This document shows, piece by piece, positions 33,387 through 41,219 of a DNA stretch of 64,000 nucleotides. The translations under genes and the position numbers were made by a program. Source of the DNA: Falsiroseomonas sp051860665 (GTDB lineage Bacteria > Pseudomonadota > Alphaproteobacteria > Acetobacterales > Acetobacteraceae); contig NZ_JBHYDM010000009.1 in assembly GCF_051860665.1 (NCBI RefSeq), positions 62,001 to 126,000 of the forward strand, in the 5' to 3' direction. Position 1 is the stretch's first letter; the number at the start of each line of letters is the position of its first letter. The notes beneath the pieces were generated by a model that had not been told where the DNA came from, did not search any database, and saw nothing but the letters and a program-made list of their open reading frames with translations.

Positions 33387-34087
33387 CAGTTCACCCGCAG
33401 CGCCTGGGCGATCGACCAGGCAGCCTCCGCCGGGTCCGCGGCCTGGGTGATGGGGCGGCCGACCACGATCCAGTCGGCGCCGTCGCGGGCCACCTGCTCC
33501 GGCGTCGCGGTGCGGGCCTGGTCATCCGCCGCGCTGCCGGCCGGGCGCACGCCGGGCACCACCAGCACCGGCAGCTCCCCCAGCGCATCGCGGATCGGCG
33601 CGACCTCCCGCGGCGAACAGACCAGCCCATCGGCCCCCGCCGCCATGGCCAGCCGCCCTAGCCGCAGCACCTGCTGCACCGGCCCGCCGGAGACGCCGAT
33701 CTGCGCCAGCGTGGCGGCATCCAGGCTGGTCAGCACCGTCACCGCCAGGATGCGCGGCCGGGCGGCGCCGCCCGCCGCCTCCGCCGCGCGGCGCGCCGCT
33801 TCCACCATGGCCGGCCCGCCGGCGGCGTGGATGGTGATCCAGGCGGGGCCCAGCGGCGCGAGCGAGCGGATGGCACCCGCCACGGTATTCGGGATGTCGT
33901 GCAGCTTCACGTCGAGGAAGACGGGCCGATGCGCCGCGATCCGTCGCACCGCCGCGCCGCCCTCGGCCGAGAACAGCTCCAGCCCCACCTTCAGCAGCCC
34001 GGCATGCGGCGCGGTGGCTGCGGCCCAGCTCTCGGCCGTGGTGAGGTCCGGCGCATCCAGCGCCACGCACAATCCGCAGCGGCGCAT
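33386..34087 (-). CDS. pyrF: Orotidine 5'-phosphate decarboxylase
   Basis: This 233-residue TIM barrel has the catalytic DVKLHDIPNTVAGA motif (about residues 65-78), VALDAPDLTTAESW at the start and a phosphate-binding VVPGVRPAG with a late VGRPITQAADP. It makes UMP from OMP. It sits between lapA (3 bases upstream) and trpF, a pyrimidine gene in a tryptophan-bearing run, as in several related genomes. Confidence 0.95.
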   Translation of the reverse strand: MRRCGLCVALDAPDLTTAESWAAATAPHAGLLKVGLELFSAEGGAAVRRIAAHRPVFLDVKLHDIPNTVAGAIRSLAPLGPAWITIHAAGGPAMVEAARRAAEAAGGAARPRILAVTVLTSLDAATLAQIGVSGGPVQQVLRLGRLAMAAGADGLVCSPREVAPIRDALGELPVLVVPGVRPAGSAADDQARTATPEQVARDGADWIVVGRPITQAADPAEAAWSIAQALRVN

Positions 34088-34090
34088 GGC

Positions 34091-34423
34091 TCAGCGCACC
34101 GCCGGAAGGGTGAGCTGCATCGGCGCCGGCGCGCCCTCATGCTGCGCCTGGGCCTGCTTTGCCTTCAGCACGGCGAGCTCGGCCTCCAGCAGCCTGGCCG
34201 CGCCCTCCATCTCCCGCGCCCGGCGGCGGGCGGGGAGGCCGGCGGCCCAGGCGAGGGTGGCGCCCAGCAGGAAGCCGATCCCGGACAGCAGCAGCATCCC
34301 GACGCCGACCGGCGTCGCCCAGGCCAGGTCGAAGGGCCACAGCCGCAGCTGCACCTCCTGCATATTGGACAGCGCGAACAGCGCGAGGAGGATGAGCAGC
34401 GGCAGGAAGAACAGCCAGCGCAT
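34091..34423 (-). CDS. lapA: LapA domain (DUF1049) membrane protein
   Basis: This 110-residue protein has two membrane helices (about 3-22 and 37-58) joined by a short loop NMQEVQLRLWPFDLAW, then a basic and helical cytosolic tail. The architecture matches the small LapA/YciS family, which in E. coli takes part in lipopolysaccharide control with LapB. No lapB is next to it. The conserved place between ihfB and pyrF supports the assignment. Confidence 0.82.
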   Translation of the reverse strand: MRWLFFLPLLILLALFALSNMQEVQLRLWPFDLAWATPVGVGMLLLSGIGFLLGATLAWAAGLPARRRAREMEGAARLLEAELAVLKAKQAQAQHEGAPAPMQLTLPAVR

Positions 34424-34549
34424 GGGAGCCTCTCCGATCTTTGCCGCCTGTCCTAGCCGCCGCGCGGTGGTTACGGAAGCATCGGCCCGCGCAGGAGCGC
34501 GTGTGCGCCCCGCCCCACCGCGGAACGGCTCAGGCTTTCTCGCCGCGGC

Positions 34550-34885
34550 TCAGGCCTTCGCGGCGGCGGCCGTGGCGCGCGGCCGGCGCGGCGGGTCCTG
34601 CAGCGGCCCGCCATTGACCCTTTCCCGCAATTCCTTGCCCGGCTTGAAATAGGGCACCGCCTTGCCGTCCACCGCCACCGCCGTGCCGGTGCGGGGATTG
34701 CGGCCGGTGCGCGGGTCCCGGCGCTTGGTGGAGAAGGCGCCGAAGCCGCGCAGCTCCACCCGGTCCCCGCGCGCCAATGCGCCGATGATCTCGTCGAAGA
34801 TGGTGGTCACGATCAGCTCGACATCGGGCTGCCGCAGATGCGGGTTGGCGGCAGCGAGCTGCGCGATCAGTTCCGACCTGGTCAT
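34550..34885 (-). CDS. ihfB: Integration host factor subunit beta
   Basis: This 111-residue DNA-bending protein begins MTRSELIAQLAAANPHLRQ, has RGDRVELRGFGAFSTKRRDPRTGRNPRTG (the DNA-intercalating arm with Pro in RNPRTG) and a FKPGKELRERVN end, followed by an alanine-rich basic tail. GAGGA lies 5 bases upstream of the ATG at 34885. It pairs with IhfA to shape promoters and replication sites. The position between sppA and lapA is the usual one. Confidence 0.93.
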   Translation of the reverse strand: MTRSELIAQLAAANPHLRQPDVELIVTTIFDEIIGALARGDRVELRGFGAFSTKRRDPRTGRNPRTGTAVAVDGKAVPYFKPGKELRERVNGGPLQDPPRRPRATAAAAKA

Positions 34886-34938
34886 CTTGGTCCTCGGCGC
34901 CCCATCCTCCGGGCGCGCCTGGCCCGGAAGTTTTGGTT

Positions 34939-35859
34939 CTACAGCGAAGGCTGCCAAAGCGCGCGCACGCGGTCAACGCCAACCCATTCATTCGCAATGG
35001 TTTTCGTTAAAAAACCGAGCGCCGCGCCAAAGGTCCGTTCCGCAAAGCCACGAATCTCGATATCCCGCGCCGGCAGGCTCTCCGGCACCGCGCGCGTCTC
35101 GGCCAGCCAGGCCCGCGCCTCGGCCTCCCCGCCGATCGCATCCACCAGGCCCAGCTCCAGCGCCTGGCGGCCGGTGAAGACGCGGCCATCCGCCAATTCC
35201 TGCACCCGCGCGGGTTCCATCCGGCGGCCGGCGGCGACCATGCCGACGAATTGCGCATGCAGGTCCTGCACCACGCGGGTGAGTTCGGCGCGGCCTTCCT
35301 CGGTCAGCGGCCGGAAGGGGCTGGGCTGGTCCTTGAAGCGGCCGGAAGCGATGGTCTCCGGCGTCACGCCCAGCCAGGCCAGCAGGCCGGAAGCATCGAA
35401 ACTCTGCAGGATCACGCCGATGGAGCCGGTGACGGTGGAATTATGGGCAAAGATGCGCGCAGCCGGCAGCGCCACCATATAGCCGGCCGAGGCCGCGGTG
35501 CCGCCCATCACGGCGACCACCGGCTTGTCCTCCGCCATCCGGGTCAGCGCCGCATGCAGGGATTCGCCGCCCGCAACGCTGCCGCCGGGGCTGTCGATCG
35601 CCACCAGCACGGCGCGCACGGAGTCGTCCCGGCGAAGCCGGTCCAGCTCCTCCAGCAGCTTGCGGTCGTCGCCGATGAAGCCGGTGACGTTGAGGCGCGC
35701 GACATGGGCGCGGCCCGGCAGCAGGCCGGAGGCGCGGTCATCGGCCAGGCTGAAGGCCAGCACGATGCCGGCCAAGGCCAGCACGGCGGCGGCGCGCCAG
35801 AGGGAAAGCCGGCGCTTCAGCCGGCGGCGATCGAGCAGGAGGTCGGCATCGAGGGGCAT
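34939..35859 (-). CDS. sppA: Signal peptide peptidase SppA
   Basis: This 306-residue serine protease has an N-terminal membrane anchor (about residues 20-40), then IDSPGGSVAGGESLHAALT, the Ser nucleophile region in GGTAASAGYMVALPA (about 135-150) and the catalytic Lys in VTGSIGVILQ and the downstream FKDQPSPF. This is the short single-domain form. It degrades cleaved signal peptides in the membrane. The start at 35859 begins MPLDADLLLDRRRLKRRL; the frame extends further upstream but through a REP-like element, which argues against an earlier start. Confidence 0.9.
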   Translation of the reverse strand: MPLDADLLLDRRRLKRRLSLWRAAAVLALAGIVLAFSLADDRASGLLPGRAHVARLNVTGFIGDDRKLLEELDRLRRDDSVRAVLVAIDSPGGSVAGGESLHAALTRMAEDKPVVAVMGGTAASAGYMVALPAARIFAHNSTVTGSIGVILQSFDASGLLAWLGVTPETIASGRFKDQPSPFRPLTEEGRAELTRVVQDLHAQFVGMVAAGRRMEPARVQELADGRVFTGRQALELGLVDAIGGEAEARAWLAETRAVPESLPARDIEIRGFAERTFGAALGFLTKTIANEWVGVDRVRALWQPSL

Positions 35860-35918
35860 GGTGCGATCACTTGGTGAGGCGCCTGGCGCGGGGCCAGGGG
35901 CGAAGACAGCTCGGGAGA

Positions 35919-35955
35919 GAAGGTCGGGGAGGAAAGCATTTCCTCCCCGAACCCC
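35919..35955. repeat. REP-like palindromic element, copy 1
   Basis: A perfect 12 bp stem, TCGGGGAGGAAA (35924-35935) and TTTCCTCCCCGA (35939-35950), has loop GCA and is flanked by GAAGG on the left and ACCCC on the right. A T-rich stretch (CTTTGTTTTT) follows. It lies upstream of sppA and is the inverted partner of the element at 36017-36050. Confidence 0.8.
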
Positions 35956-36016
35956 ACCTTTGTTTTTCGTCAATCGGAGCGGCTGCGCGGCGGCGCCAAT
36001 TCCCAAAAATAGATGA

Positions 36017-36050
36017 GGGGTTCGGGGAGAATACTTTCTCCCCGACCTTC
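36017..36050. repeat. REP-like palindromic element, copy 2 (inverted)
   Basis: TCGGGGAGAA (36022-36031) and TTCTCCCCGA (36036-36045) form a perfect 10 bp stem with loop TACT, flanked by GGGGT on the left and CCTTC on the right. Read on the minus strand it aligns with copy 1 over GAAGGTCGGGGAG and CCCCGAACCCC, so the two form an inverted pair about 60 bases apart. It abuts the stop codon of the DUF218 gene. Confidence 0.8.
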
Positions 36051-36611
36051 CTACACGATTTCCGCGATGAACCCCGCCGCGAGATAGGCCGGCACCTTCG
36101 CCACCTCTCCCAGCACGCGCTCGCGGGCCCTTGGGTGCAGATGCCAGGCGCCCCGGCGGACCGGACCGTATTCCACCGGCAGGCACAGCTTCCGGGGTTC
36201 GGGCCAGTGGCGGTGCAGCGTCATGGCGTAGCGGCGCCCGGTGCAGAACAGCCCGACGCAGATGATCTTTTTCGAATTGAGGAGCCCGGCCTCTGCAAGG
36301 ATGGGCAGGGAGAGGGTGACGTTCTCGCCCGTATGCGTCGCGGCGCATTCCAGCAGCAGTGCTTCACGTGGAACACCAAGGGTGACGAGGGCCTCGGCAA
36401 TGGCCTCCGCCTCCGTTCCCGCCCCGCCCGGCGTGGCGCCGCCGGAGACGAGGATGCGGGGCACGAACCCCTCCAGAAACAGCGAAGCGGCCGCCGCCGC
36501 CATCTCCGGCACCGCGATGCGGTTGCCGAAGACGAAGGCCAGGTCGGCCGCTTCACGCGGATGACACAGGCAGTGGCCGCGCTCGATCCCCGAAGGGTCG
36601 AGCGCGGCCAA
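36051..36611 (-). CDS. DUF218 (YdcF/ElyC-type) protein, start uncertain
   Basis: This DUF218 protein of about 186 residues has LAFVFGNRIAVPEMAAAAASL, RILVSGGATPGGAGTEAEAIAEAL, ALLLECAATHTGENVTLS and KIICVGLFCTGRRYAMTL (the conserved C-terminal fold). It has no membrane segment in the reading used here. The family includes ElyC and SanA, linked to envelope integrity. No ATG lies between the rpsA stop and the conserved part; TTG at 36611 is the best start, with GAAGAG about 11 bases upstream, while an ATG at 36722 would overlap the rpsA end by 89 bases. Confidence 0.72.
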   Translation of the reverse strand: MAALDPSGIERGHCLCHPREAADLAFVFGNRIAVPEMAAAAASLFLEGFVPRILVSGGATPGGAGTEAEAIAEALVTLGVPREALLLECAATHTGENVTLSLPILAEAGLLNSKKIICVGLFCTGRRYAMTLHRHWPEPRKLCLPVEYGPVRRGAWHLHPRARERVLGEVAKVPAYLAAGFIAEIV

Positions 36612-36653
36612 GTCTGGGTTACTCTTCGCCGGTTTACTCTTCGCCAGTCTGGG
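36609..36653. repeat. Tandem and nested repeat across the rpsA stop codon
   Basis: TTACTCTTCGCC occurs at 36619-36630 and again at 36634-36645 (period 15). AGTCTGGG flanks both sides (36611-36618, 36646-36653). The first-transcribed copy codes the end of S1 (TGEE stop); the second repeats the Glu-Glu-stop codons after the gene. This looks like a local duplication of the rpsA end. Confidence 0.85.
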
Positions 36654-38343
36654 CGCGGCGCCGGATGGCTGCCCCCAAAATGTCGCCGAGCGAGGCGCCG
36701 CTGTCGGTGGTGCCGTATTCACGGACCGCCTCGCGCTCCTCCTCCACTTCCTTGCCCTTGATGGTCAGGGCCAGGCGGCGGCCGGCGCGGTCGACGGCGG
36801 TGATCTTCGCATCGACCTTCTCGCCCACGGCGAAGCGGTCGGGGCGCTGGTCGCCACGGTCACGGGCCAGCTCGGCGCGGCGGATGAAGCCGATGAGGAC
36901 CTCGTCGACCTTCACCTCGATGCCGTTCGGCTCGATCTTCGTCACGGTGCAGGTGACGACATCGCCCTTCTTGATCCGGTCCAGCACTTCGGCGGCCGGG
37001 TCGGCCTCAAGCTGCTTGATGCCGAGGGAGATGCGCTCCTTCTCCACATCGACGTCGAGCACCTTGGCCTTGACGGTCGAGCCCTTCTCGAAGTTGGCCA
37101 TCGCCTGCTCGCCCGGGAGGTCCCAGGAGAGGTCGGACATATGGACCATGCCGTCGAGGTCCGGGCCCAGGCCGATGAACAGGCCGAACTCGGTGATGTT
37201 GCGGATCTCGCCCTCGATGACGGTGCCGGGCGGGTTCGCTTCCGCGAACAGCTCCCAGGGATTGCCCTGCGCCTGCTTCAGGCCCAGCGAAATCCGGCGC
37301 TTCGGGCCGTCCACGTCCAGGATCATCACGTCCACTTCCTGCGAAGTGGCGACGATCTTGCCCGGATGGACGTTCTTCTTCGTCCAGGACATCTCGCTGA
37401 CGTGCACCAGGCCCTCGACGCCCGGCTCCAGCTCCACGAAGGCGCCGTAGTCGGTGATGTTCGTCACGCGGCCGCTGAACTTGCCGCCCACCGGGTACTT
37501 GATGGCGACGCCTTCCCAGGGGTCGGACATCAGCTGCTTCATGCCGAGGCTGATGCGCTGGGTCTCCGGGTTGAAGCGGATGACCTGCACCTTCACGGCC
37601 TGGCCGATGGTCAGGGCCTCGGAGGGGTGGTTGATGCGGCGCCAGGCGATGTCGGTGACATGCAGCAGGCCGTCCACACCGCCCAGGTCCACGAAGGCGC
37701 CGTAGTCGGTGATGTTCTTCACCACGCCGTCGAGCACCATGCCTTCCTTCAGGCCCTGGATCAGCTCGCTGCGCTGCTCGGCGCGCGTCTCCTCGAGAAC
37801 GGCGCGGCGCGACACCACGATATTGCCGCGGGCGCGGTCCATCTTGAGGATCTGGAAGGGCTGCGGGCTGCCCATCAGGGGCGTCACGTCGCGAACCGGG
37901 CGGATATCCACCTGGCTGCCCGGCAGGAAGGCGACCGCGCCGCCGAGGTCGACGGTGAAGCCACCCTTCACGCGCCCGAAGATCACGCCGTTGACGCGCT
38001 GCTGCGCGGTGAACGACTTCTCCAGATTGGTCCAGGCCTCCTCGCGGCGGGCCTTCTCACGCGACAGGATGATCGCGCCGTCACGGTCCTCGTAGCGCTC
38101 GACGAAGAGCTCGATGACGTCGCCGACCTTGATCTCGGGCTTCTGGCCCTGGGGGGCGAATTCCTTGAGGGGGACGCGGCCCTCGGACTTCAGCCCGACA
38201 TCGACCACGGCGAAATCGTCATCGATGCGGATGACCTTGCCGGAGATGACGGAGCCGTGGAAGGACGTGTTCTCACCCAGCGTGGCGTCGAGCAGGGCGG
38301 CAAAATCTTCGCCGGTGTCAGCGAAGGCGGTGGCGGTTGCCAT
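36634..38343 (-). CDS. rpsA: 30S ribosomal protein S1
   Basis: This 569-residue protein has six S1 RNA-binding repeats, each with a G-x-V/I-x-x-x-T-x-x-G-A-F-V/I pattern (for example VKNITDYGAFVDLGGVDGLLHV and VTNITDYGAFVELEPGVEGLVH). The first two repeats bind the ribosome and the others bind mRNA during initiation. The C-terminus ends AQTGEE with a duplicated stop. It follows cmk, with a 365-base gap that carries its leader. Confidence 0.97.
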   Translation of the reverse strand: MATATAFADTGEDFAALLDATLGENTSFHGSVISGKVIRIDDDFAVVDVGLKSEGRVPLKEFAPQGQKPEIKVGDVIELFVERYEDRDGAIILSREKARREEAWTNLEKSFTAQQRVNGVIFGRVKGGFTVDLGGAVAFLPGSQVDIRPVRDVTPLMGSPQPFQILKMDRARGNIVVSRRAVLEETRAEQRSELIQGLKEGMVLDGVVKNITDYGAFVDLGGVDGLLHVTDIAWRRINHPSEALTIGQAVKVQVIRFNPETQRISLGMKQLMSDPWEGVAIKYPVGGKFSGRVTNITDYGAFVELEPGVEGLVHVSEMSWTKKNVHPGKIVATSQEVDVMILDVDGPKRRISLGLKQAQGNPWELFAEANPPGTVIEGEIRNITEFGLFIGLGPDLDGMVHMSDLSWDLPGEQAMANFEKGSTVKAKVLDVDVEKERISLGIKQLEADPAAEVLDRIKKGDVVTCTVTKIEPNGIEVKVDEVLIGFIRRAELARDRGDQRPDRFAVGEKVDAKITAVDRAGRRLALTIKGKEVEEEREAVREYGTTDSGASLGDILGAAIRRRAQTGEE

Positions 38344-38708
38344 GTAGAGGTTGTTTCCCGATCAGATGCCCCGATCGCGGGGCATGGGGTTTGCGCCCCC
38401 ACGGTGCAGGGAAATCCCTGCCGCGGACACGACCTGGCCGAATTCCCTGCAGGAATGCCGGCCCCGAGGATGAAGGCGGAAGGTTCGGTCCACCCAAGCC
38501 GGCCCGGCCTTCCTTGCGGAAATGCGCGAGCACCGCGGTCCGGACAGGATGCGGCTGGGCGACGCGGTTACGCCCAAGGGTCCGCGGGAGTCAAGCAGAA
38601 TTGGGCCAGTGCGCCCGGCGGCGCCGTCATACCAGCCGCACGAAGGTTTCACCTTCGTGCCCCTGAGACGCCGGGCGGGCCGCAGGTCGGGCCTTCGTGC
38701 GCTTGATT
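38344..38708 (-). promoter_or_regulatory. rpsA leader and promoter region
   Basis: No gene is seen in this gap. On the minus strand, TTGACT (38594-38589) and TAACCG (38570-38565), 18 bases apart, make a plausible promoter that would give a leader of over 200 bases before rpsA. Near the start codon, GCCCCG-ATCG-CGGGGC (38370-38385) makes a 6 bp stem. Such a leader fits S1 translational autoregulation, though the binding site is not proven. Confidence 0.5.
38638..38660. terminator. Perfect hairpin downstream of cmk
   Basis: GCACGAAGGT (38638-38647) and ACCTTCGTGC (38651-38660) form a perfect 10 bp stem with loop TTC, about 50 bases after the cmk stop codon and upstream of the putative rpsA promoter. 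It may end the aroA-cmk transcript, although no T run follows. Confidence 0.55.
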
Positions 38709-39356
38709 TCAGTCCTGCGCCATGCGGGCCCGCACCAGCGCCAGGGCGGCGGCAAAAGCCTCCTCCGCATCGAGGCTGGTGGTGTCCAGCAGGGCGGCAT
38801 CCTCGGCCGGCTTCAGCGGTGCGACGCTGCGCGCGCTGTCCTGCGCATCGCGCGCCCGCATCTCCGCCTCCACCTGCTCCAGCGGCAGGAACTGGCCGCG
38901 CGCCCGCATCTCCACCCAGCGGCGCCGGGCGCGCTCCTCCGGGCTGGCGCTGACGAAGAGTTTCACGGGCGCTTCGGGGAAGACCACCGTGCCGATATCG
39001 CGGCCATCCATCACCGCGCCATGGCGACGACCGAAATCGCGCTGCCAGTCGAGCAGCGCGGCGCGCACGGCGGGAATGGCGGCCACCGCGCTGGCGGCGC
39101 GGTCCGCTTCCGGCCCGCGCAGATCCTCGCGGCCCAGATCGGCATGGGTCAGGGCGCAGGCCTCCGCCGCCGCGGCGACCGGGTCGGTCGGGTCCGCGCC
39201 GCGGTCCAGCAGCCGGCGACCGACCGCGCGGTAGAGCAGGCCGGTATCCAGATAGGGCAGGGCCAGCTCCGCCGCGAGGCGGCGCGCCAGCGTGCCCTTG
39301 CCGGCGGCTGCCGGCCCATCCACCGCGATCACCAGCCGCCTGGCTTCCACGCTCAT
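38709..39356 (-). CDS. cmk: Cytidylate kinase
   Basis: This 215-residue P-loop kinase begins MSVEARRLVIAVDGPAAAGK (Walker A about 15-22), followed by LPYLDTGLLYRAVGR (CMP-binding) and DGRDIGTVVFPEAPVKLF. It makes CDP from CMP with ATP. The aroA stop overlaps its start by four bases (ATGA), and rpsA follows: the common aroA-cmk-rpsA order. Confidence 0.96.
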   Translation of the reverse strand: MSVEARRLVIAVDGPAAAGKGTLARRLAAELALPYLDTGLLYRAVGRRLLDRGADPTDPVAAAAEACALTHADLGREDLRGPEADRAASAVAAIPAVRAALLDWQRDFGRRHGAVMDGRDIGTVVFPEAPVKLFVSASPEERARRRWVEMRARGQFLPLEQVEAEMRARDAQDSARSVAPLKPAEDAALLDTTSLDAEEAFAAALALVRARMAQD

Positions 39357-40669
39357 GCCGCCCCCATCGCCTCGGTGCCGGCCAGCCGGTTCATCAGCGC
39401 TACGAAGCCGGGGAAGGCGTTTTCGATCATGCGGCCATCCTCGGGCTGCGGCAGAAGCTGGACGGGCCGCCGCGCGGCCAGGCCCAGCACCAGCCCCGCC
39501 ATGGCGATGCGGGGATCCCCCCGGGCCTCGACCACGCCGCCGCCCGGCGGCGGGCCGCCGCAACCCGCGATGACGAAGTCCTCGCCTTCCATCGTCGCGG
39601 CGATGCCATTGGCGGCGAGCAGTGCGGCGGTGGCCGCCAGGCGCCCGGCCGCGGCCCGCAGGCCGCGCAGCCGAGTGGGGCCGCGGGCGCAGGCTGCGGC
39701 CACGGCCAGCGCCGGAAGATCCGCGATGAGGGCCGCGGCGCGCGGCACCGGCAGGTCGATGCCGGCCAGCACCGAGGCGCGGATATGGAGATCCGCCCCG
39801 TCTTTCCGGATATCGCCACCCATCTCCCGCAGGGCGGCGAACAGGCCGGCGCGCAACGGGGCCGGGCCGAGGCCCAGAATGGTGATGGCGGAGCCCGGCA
39901 CCAGCAGCGCGGCCAGGGCGGCAAAGGCGGCGGCGGCGGCATCGCCCGGCACCGCGAGGGCCGCCGCGCGCAGCTCCGGCTGGCCCACCAGTTCGATCAC
40001 CCCCCCGGCGCCTTCCGGCGTCACCGTCACCTCCGCGCCGAAATGGCGCAGCAGGGACTCGGTGGTGTCTTGCGTCGCCCAGGCCTCCGCCACGCGGGTG
40101 GTGCCGCGGGCGCAGAGCCCCGCCAGCAGTAGGGCGGATTTCACCGTCGCCGAAGGCTCCGACAGGCGAGCATCCAGCGGCAGCGGGTCCGCCGCGCCCT
40201 CCACCGCCAGCGGCAGCCGGCCGCCGGCGCGGCTGGTGAAGCGGGCGCCCGTGGCCGCCAGGGGCTGCGTCAGCCGGTGCATCGGGCGGGCGCGGAGGGC
40301 GGCATCGCCGGTCAGCACGGCAAAGACCGGGTGGCCTGCCAGCAGGCCGCAGAGCAGTGCCGCGGCGGTGGCGGACCCGCCGATCTCCAGCACCTCCGCC
40401 GGCTCCACCAGCCCGCCGATGCCGCGCCCGGCCACCTGCCAGGCCCCACCGCCCCGGCTTTCCACCCGCGCGCCCAGCGCCCGCAGCGCGGCGGCCAGGC
40501 GCTGCAGATCCTGGTCCTCCGGCAGGTTGGTGAGGGTGGTGGTGCCGGTGGCCAGGGCGCCGAGAAGCAGGGCGCGCTGGCCGAAGAACCGGTCGGCCGG
40601 CACCGCGATGCGCCCGGCCAGCGGGCCGCCGCGGGGCGACATCATCTCGGGTTCGGGCGGGTCCTGCAT
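39353..40669 (-). CDS. aroA: 3-phosphoshikimate 1-carboxyvinyltransferase (EPSP synthase)
   Basis: This 438-residue enzyme has the two-domain EPSP-synthase fold: LAGRIAVPADRFFGQRALLL (substrate-binding start), GGSATAAALLCGLLAGH, a PLPLDARLSEPSATVKSALLLAGL motif and a C-terminal AAGRLAATAALLAANG. It makes EPSP from shikimate 3-phosphate and PEP, the sixth step of the shikimate route. The PADRFFGQRALL segment differs from the more usual PGDKSISHRALL, as in several alphaproteobacterial forms. The start at 40669 has only a weak ribosome site; an ATG a few codons later is possible. Confidence 0.92.
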   Translation of the reverse strand: MQDPPEPEMMSPRGGPLAGRIAVPADRFFGQRALLLGALATGTTTLTNLPEDQDLQRLAAALRALGARVESRGGGAWQVAGRGIGGLVEPAEVLEIGGSATAAALLCGLLAGHPVFAVLTGDAALRARPMHRLTQPLAATGARFTSRAGGRLPLAVEGAADPLPLDARLSEPSATVKSALLLAGLCARGTTRVAEAWATQDTTESLLRHFGAEVTVTPEGAGGVIELVGQPELRAAALAVPGDAAAAAFAALAALLVPGSAITILGLGPAPLRAGLFAALREMGGDIRKDGADLHIRASVLAGIDLPVPRAAALIADLPALAVAAACARGPTRLRGLRAAAGRLAATAALLAANGIAATMEGEDFVIAGCGGPPPGGGVVEARGDPRIAMAGLVLGLAARRPVQLLPQPEDGRMIENAFPGFVALMNRLAGTEAMGAA

Positions 40670-40783
40670 GACGCGGCGTTTGACATGCAGCCCGGCAAGT
40701 GGCAATCGCGCGCACCCTTTACGCCCCGGCTGCTCGCGGACCTCTGCGTGTCGCCGCGGCCTGGCACGAGGCTCTTCTTCCCC

Positions 40784-41107
40784 ATGGCGAAGCCCGAACT
40801 TGGACTGAAGCGCGTCTGCGTGTCCTGCGGCACGAAGTTCTACGACCTGACCCGCCAGCCCGCGATCTGCCCGAAATGCGGCACCGAACAGCCGGCCGAG
40901 CAGCCGCGCCTGAAGCGCGCCGCGCCGCTGCCGGATGACCGCGTGAAGAAGCGCGCCGCGGTGGTCGATCCCGATTCCGACGAGGGCGTCGAGGTCGAGA
41001 CGGATGACGGCGACGAGGCGATCGAGGATGCCGAGGAGCTGGAAGACGCGGATGAGGAGCTGGGCGACGACCTGGTGGTCGAGACCGACCGCGAGGAAGA
41101 GGTCTGA
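40784..41107 (+). CDS. TIGR02300 family zinc-ribbon protein
   Basis: This 107-residue protein begins MAKPELGLKRVCVSCGTKFY, with CVSC (12-15) and CPKC (29-32) forming a zinc ribbon around FYDLTRQPAICPKCG. This signature defines the alphaproteobacterial TIGR02300 family. A very acidic tail follows (from about residue 62), rich in Asp and Glu (VETDDGDEAIEDAEELEDAD). Its function is unknown; an RNA-polymerase or nucleic-acid-related role has been guessed from the fold. It lies head-to-head with aroA, its common neighbour. Confidence 0.92.
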   Translation: MAKPELGLKRVCVSCGTKFYDLTRQPAICPKCGTEQPAEQPRLKRAAPLPDDRVKKRAAVVDPDSDEGVEVETDDGDEAIEDAEELEDADEELGDDLVVETDREEEV

Positions 41108-41121
41108 TCCTGCGCAAGACG

Positions 41122-41148
41122 CCCTCTCCACCCGCAGGGGGGAGAGGG
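41122..41148. repeat. CCCTCTCC...GGAGAGGG palindromic intergenic repeat
   Basis: CCCTCTCC (41122-41129) and GGAGAGGG (41141-41148) form an 8 bp stem, extended by an internal CCC/GGG pair around GCA with one mismatch. It is followed by TTGGGTGAGGGGGG. Similar palindromes are common intergenic repeats in many proteobacteria. It could also help stop transcription of the TIGR02300 gene. Confidence 0.6.
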
Positions 41149-41219
41149 TTGGGTGAGGGGGGTGTGACGACCCTGCGCCTCGCTCGCCGCATGCAAGGCG
41201 CTCAGCCCGGCGCCGGCCG

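Noticed and set aside
40670..40783. tRNA gene in the aroA / TIGR02300 gap
   Set aside because: Some relatives carry a tRNA near here, but no TTCGA loop, cloverleaf or CCA end could be found.
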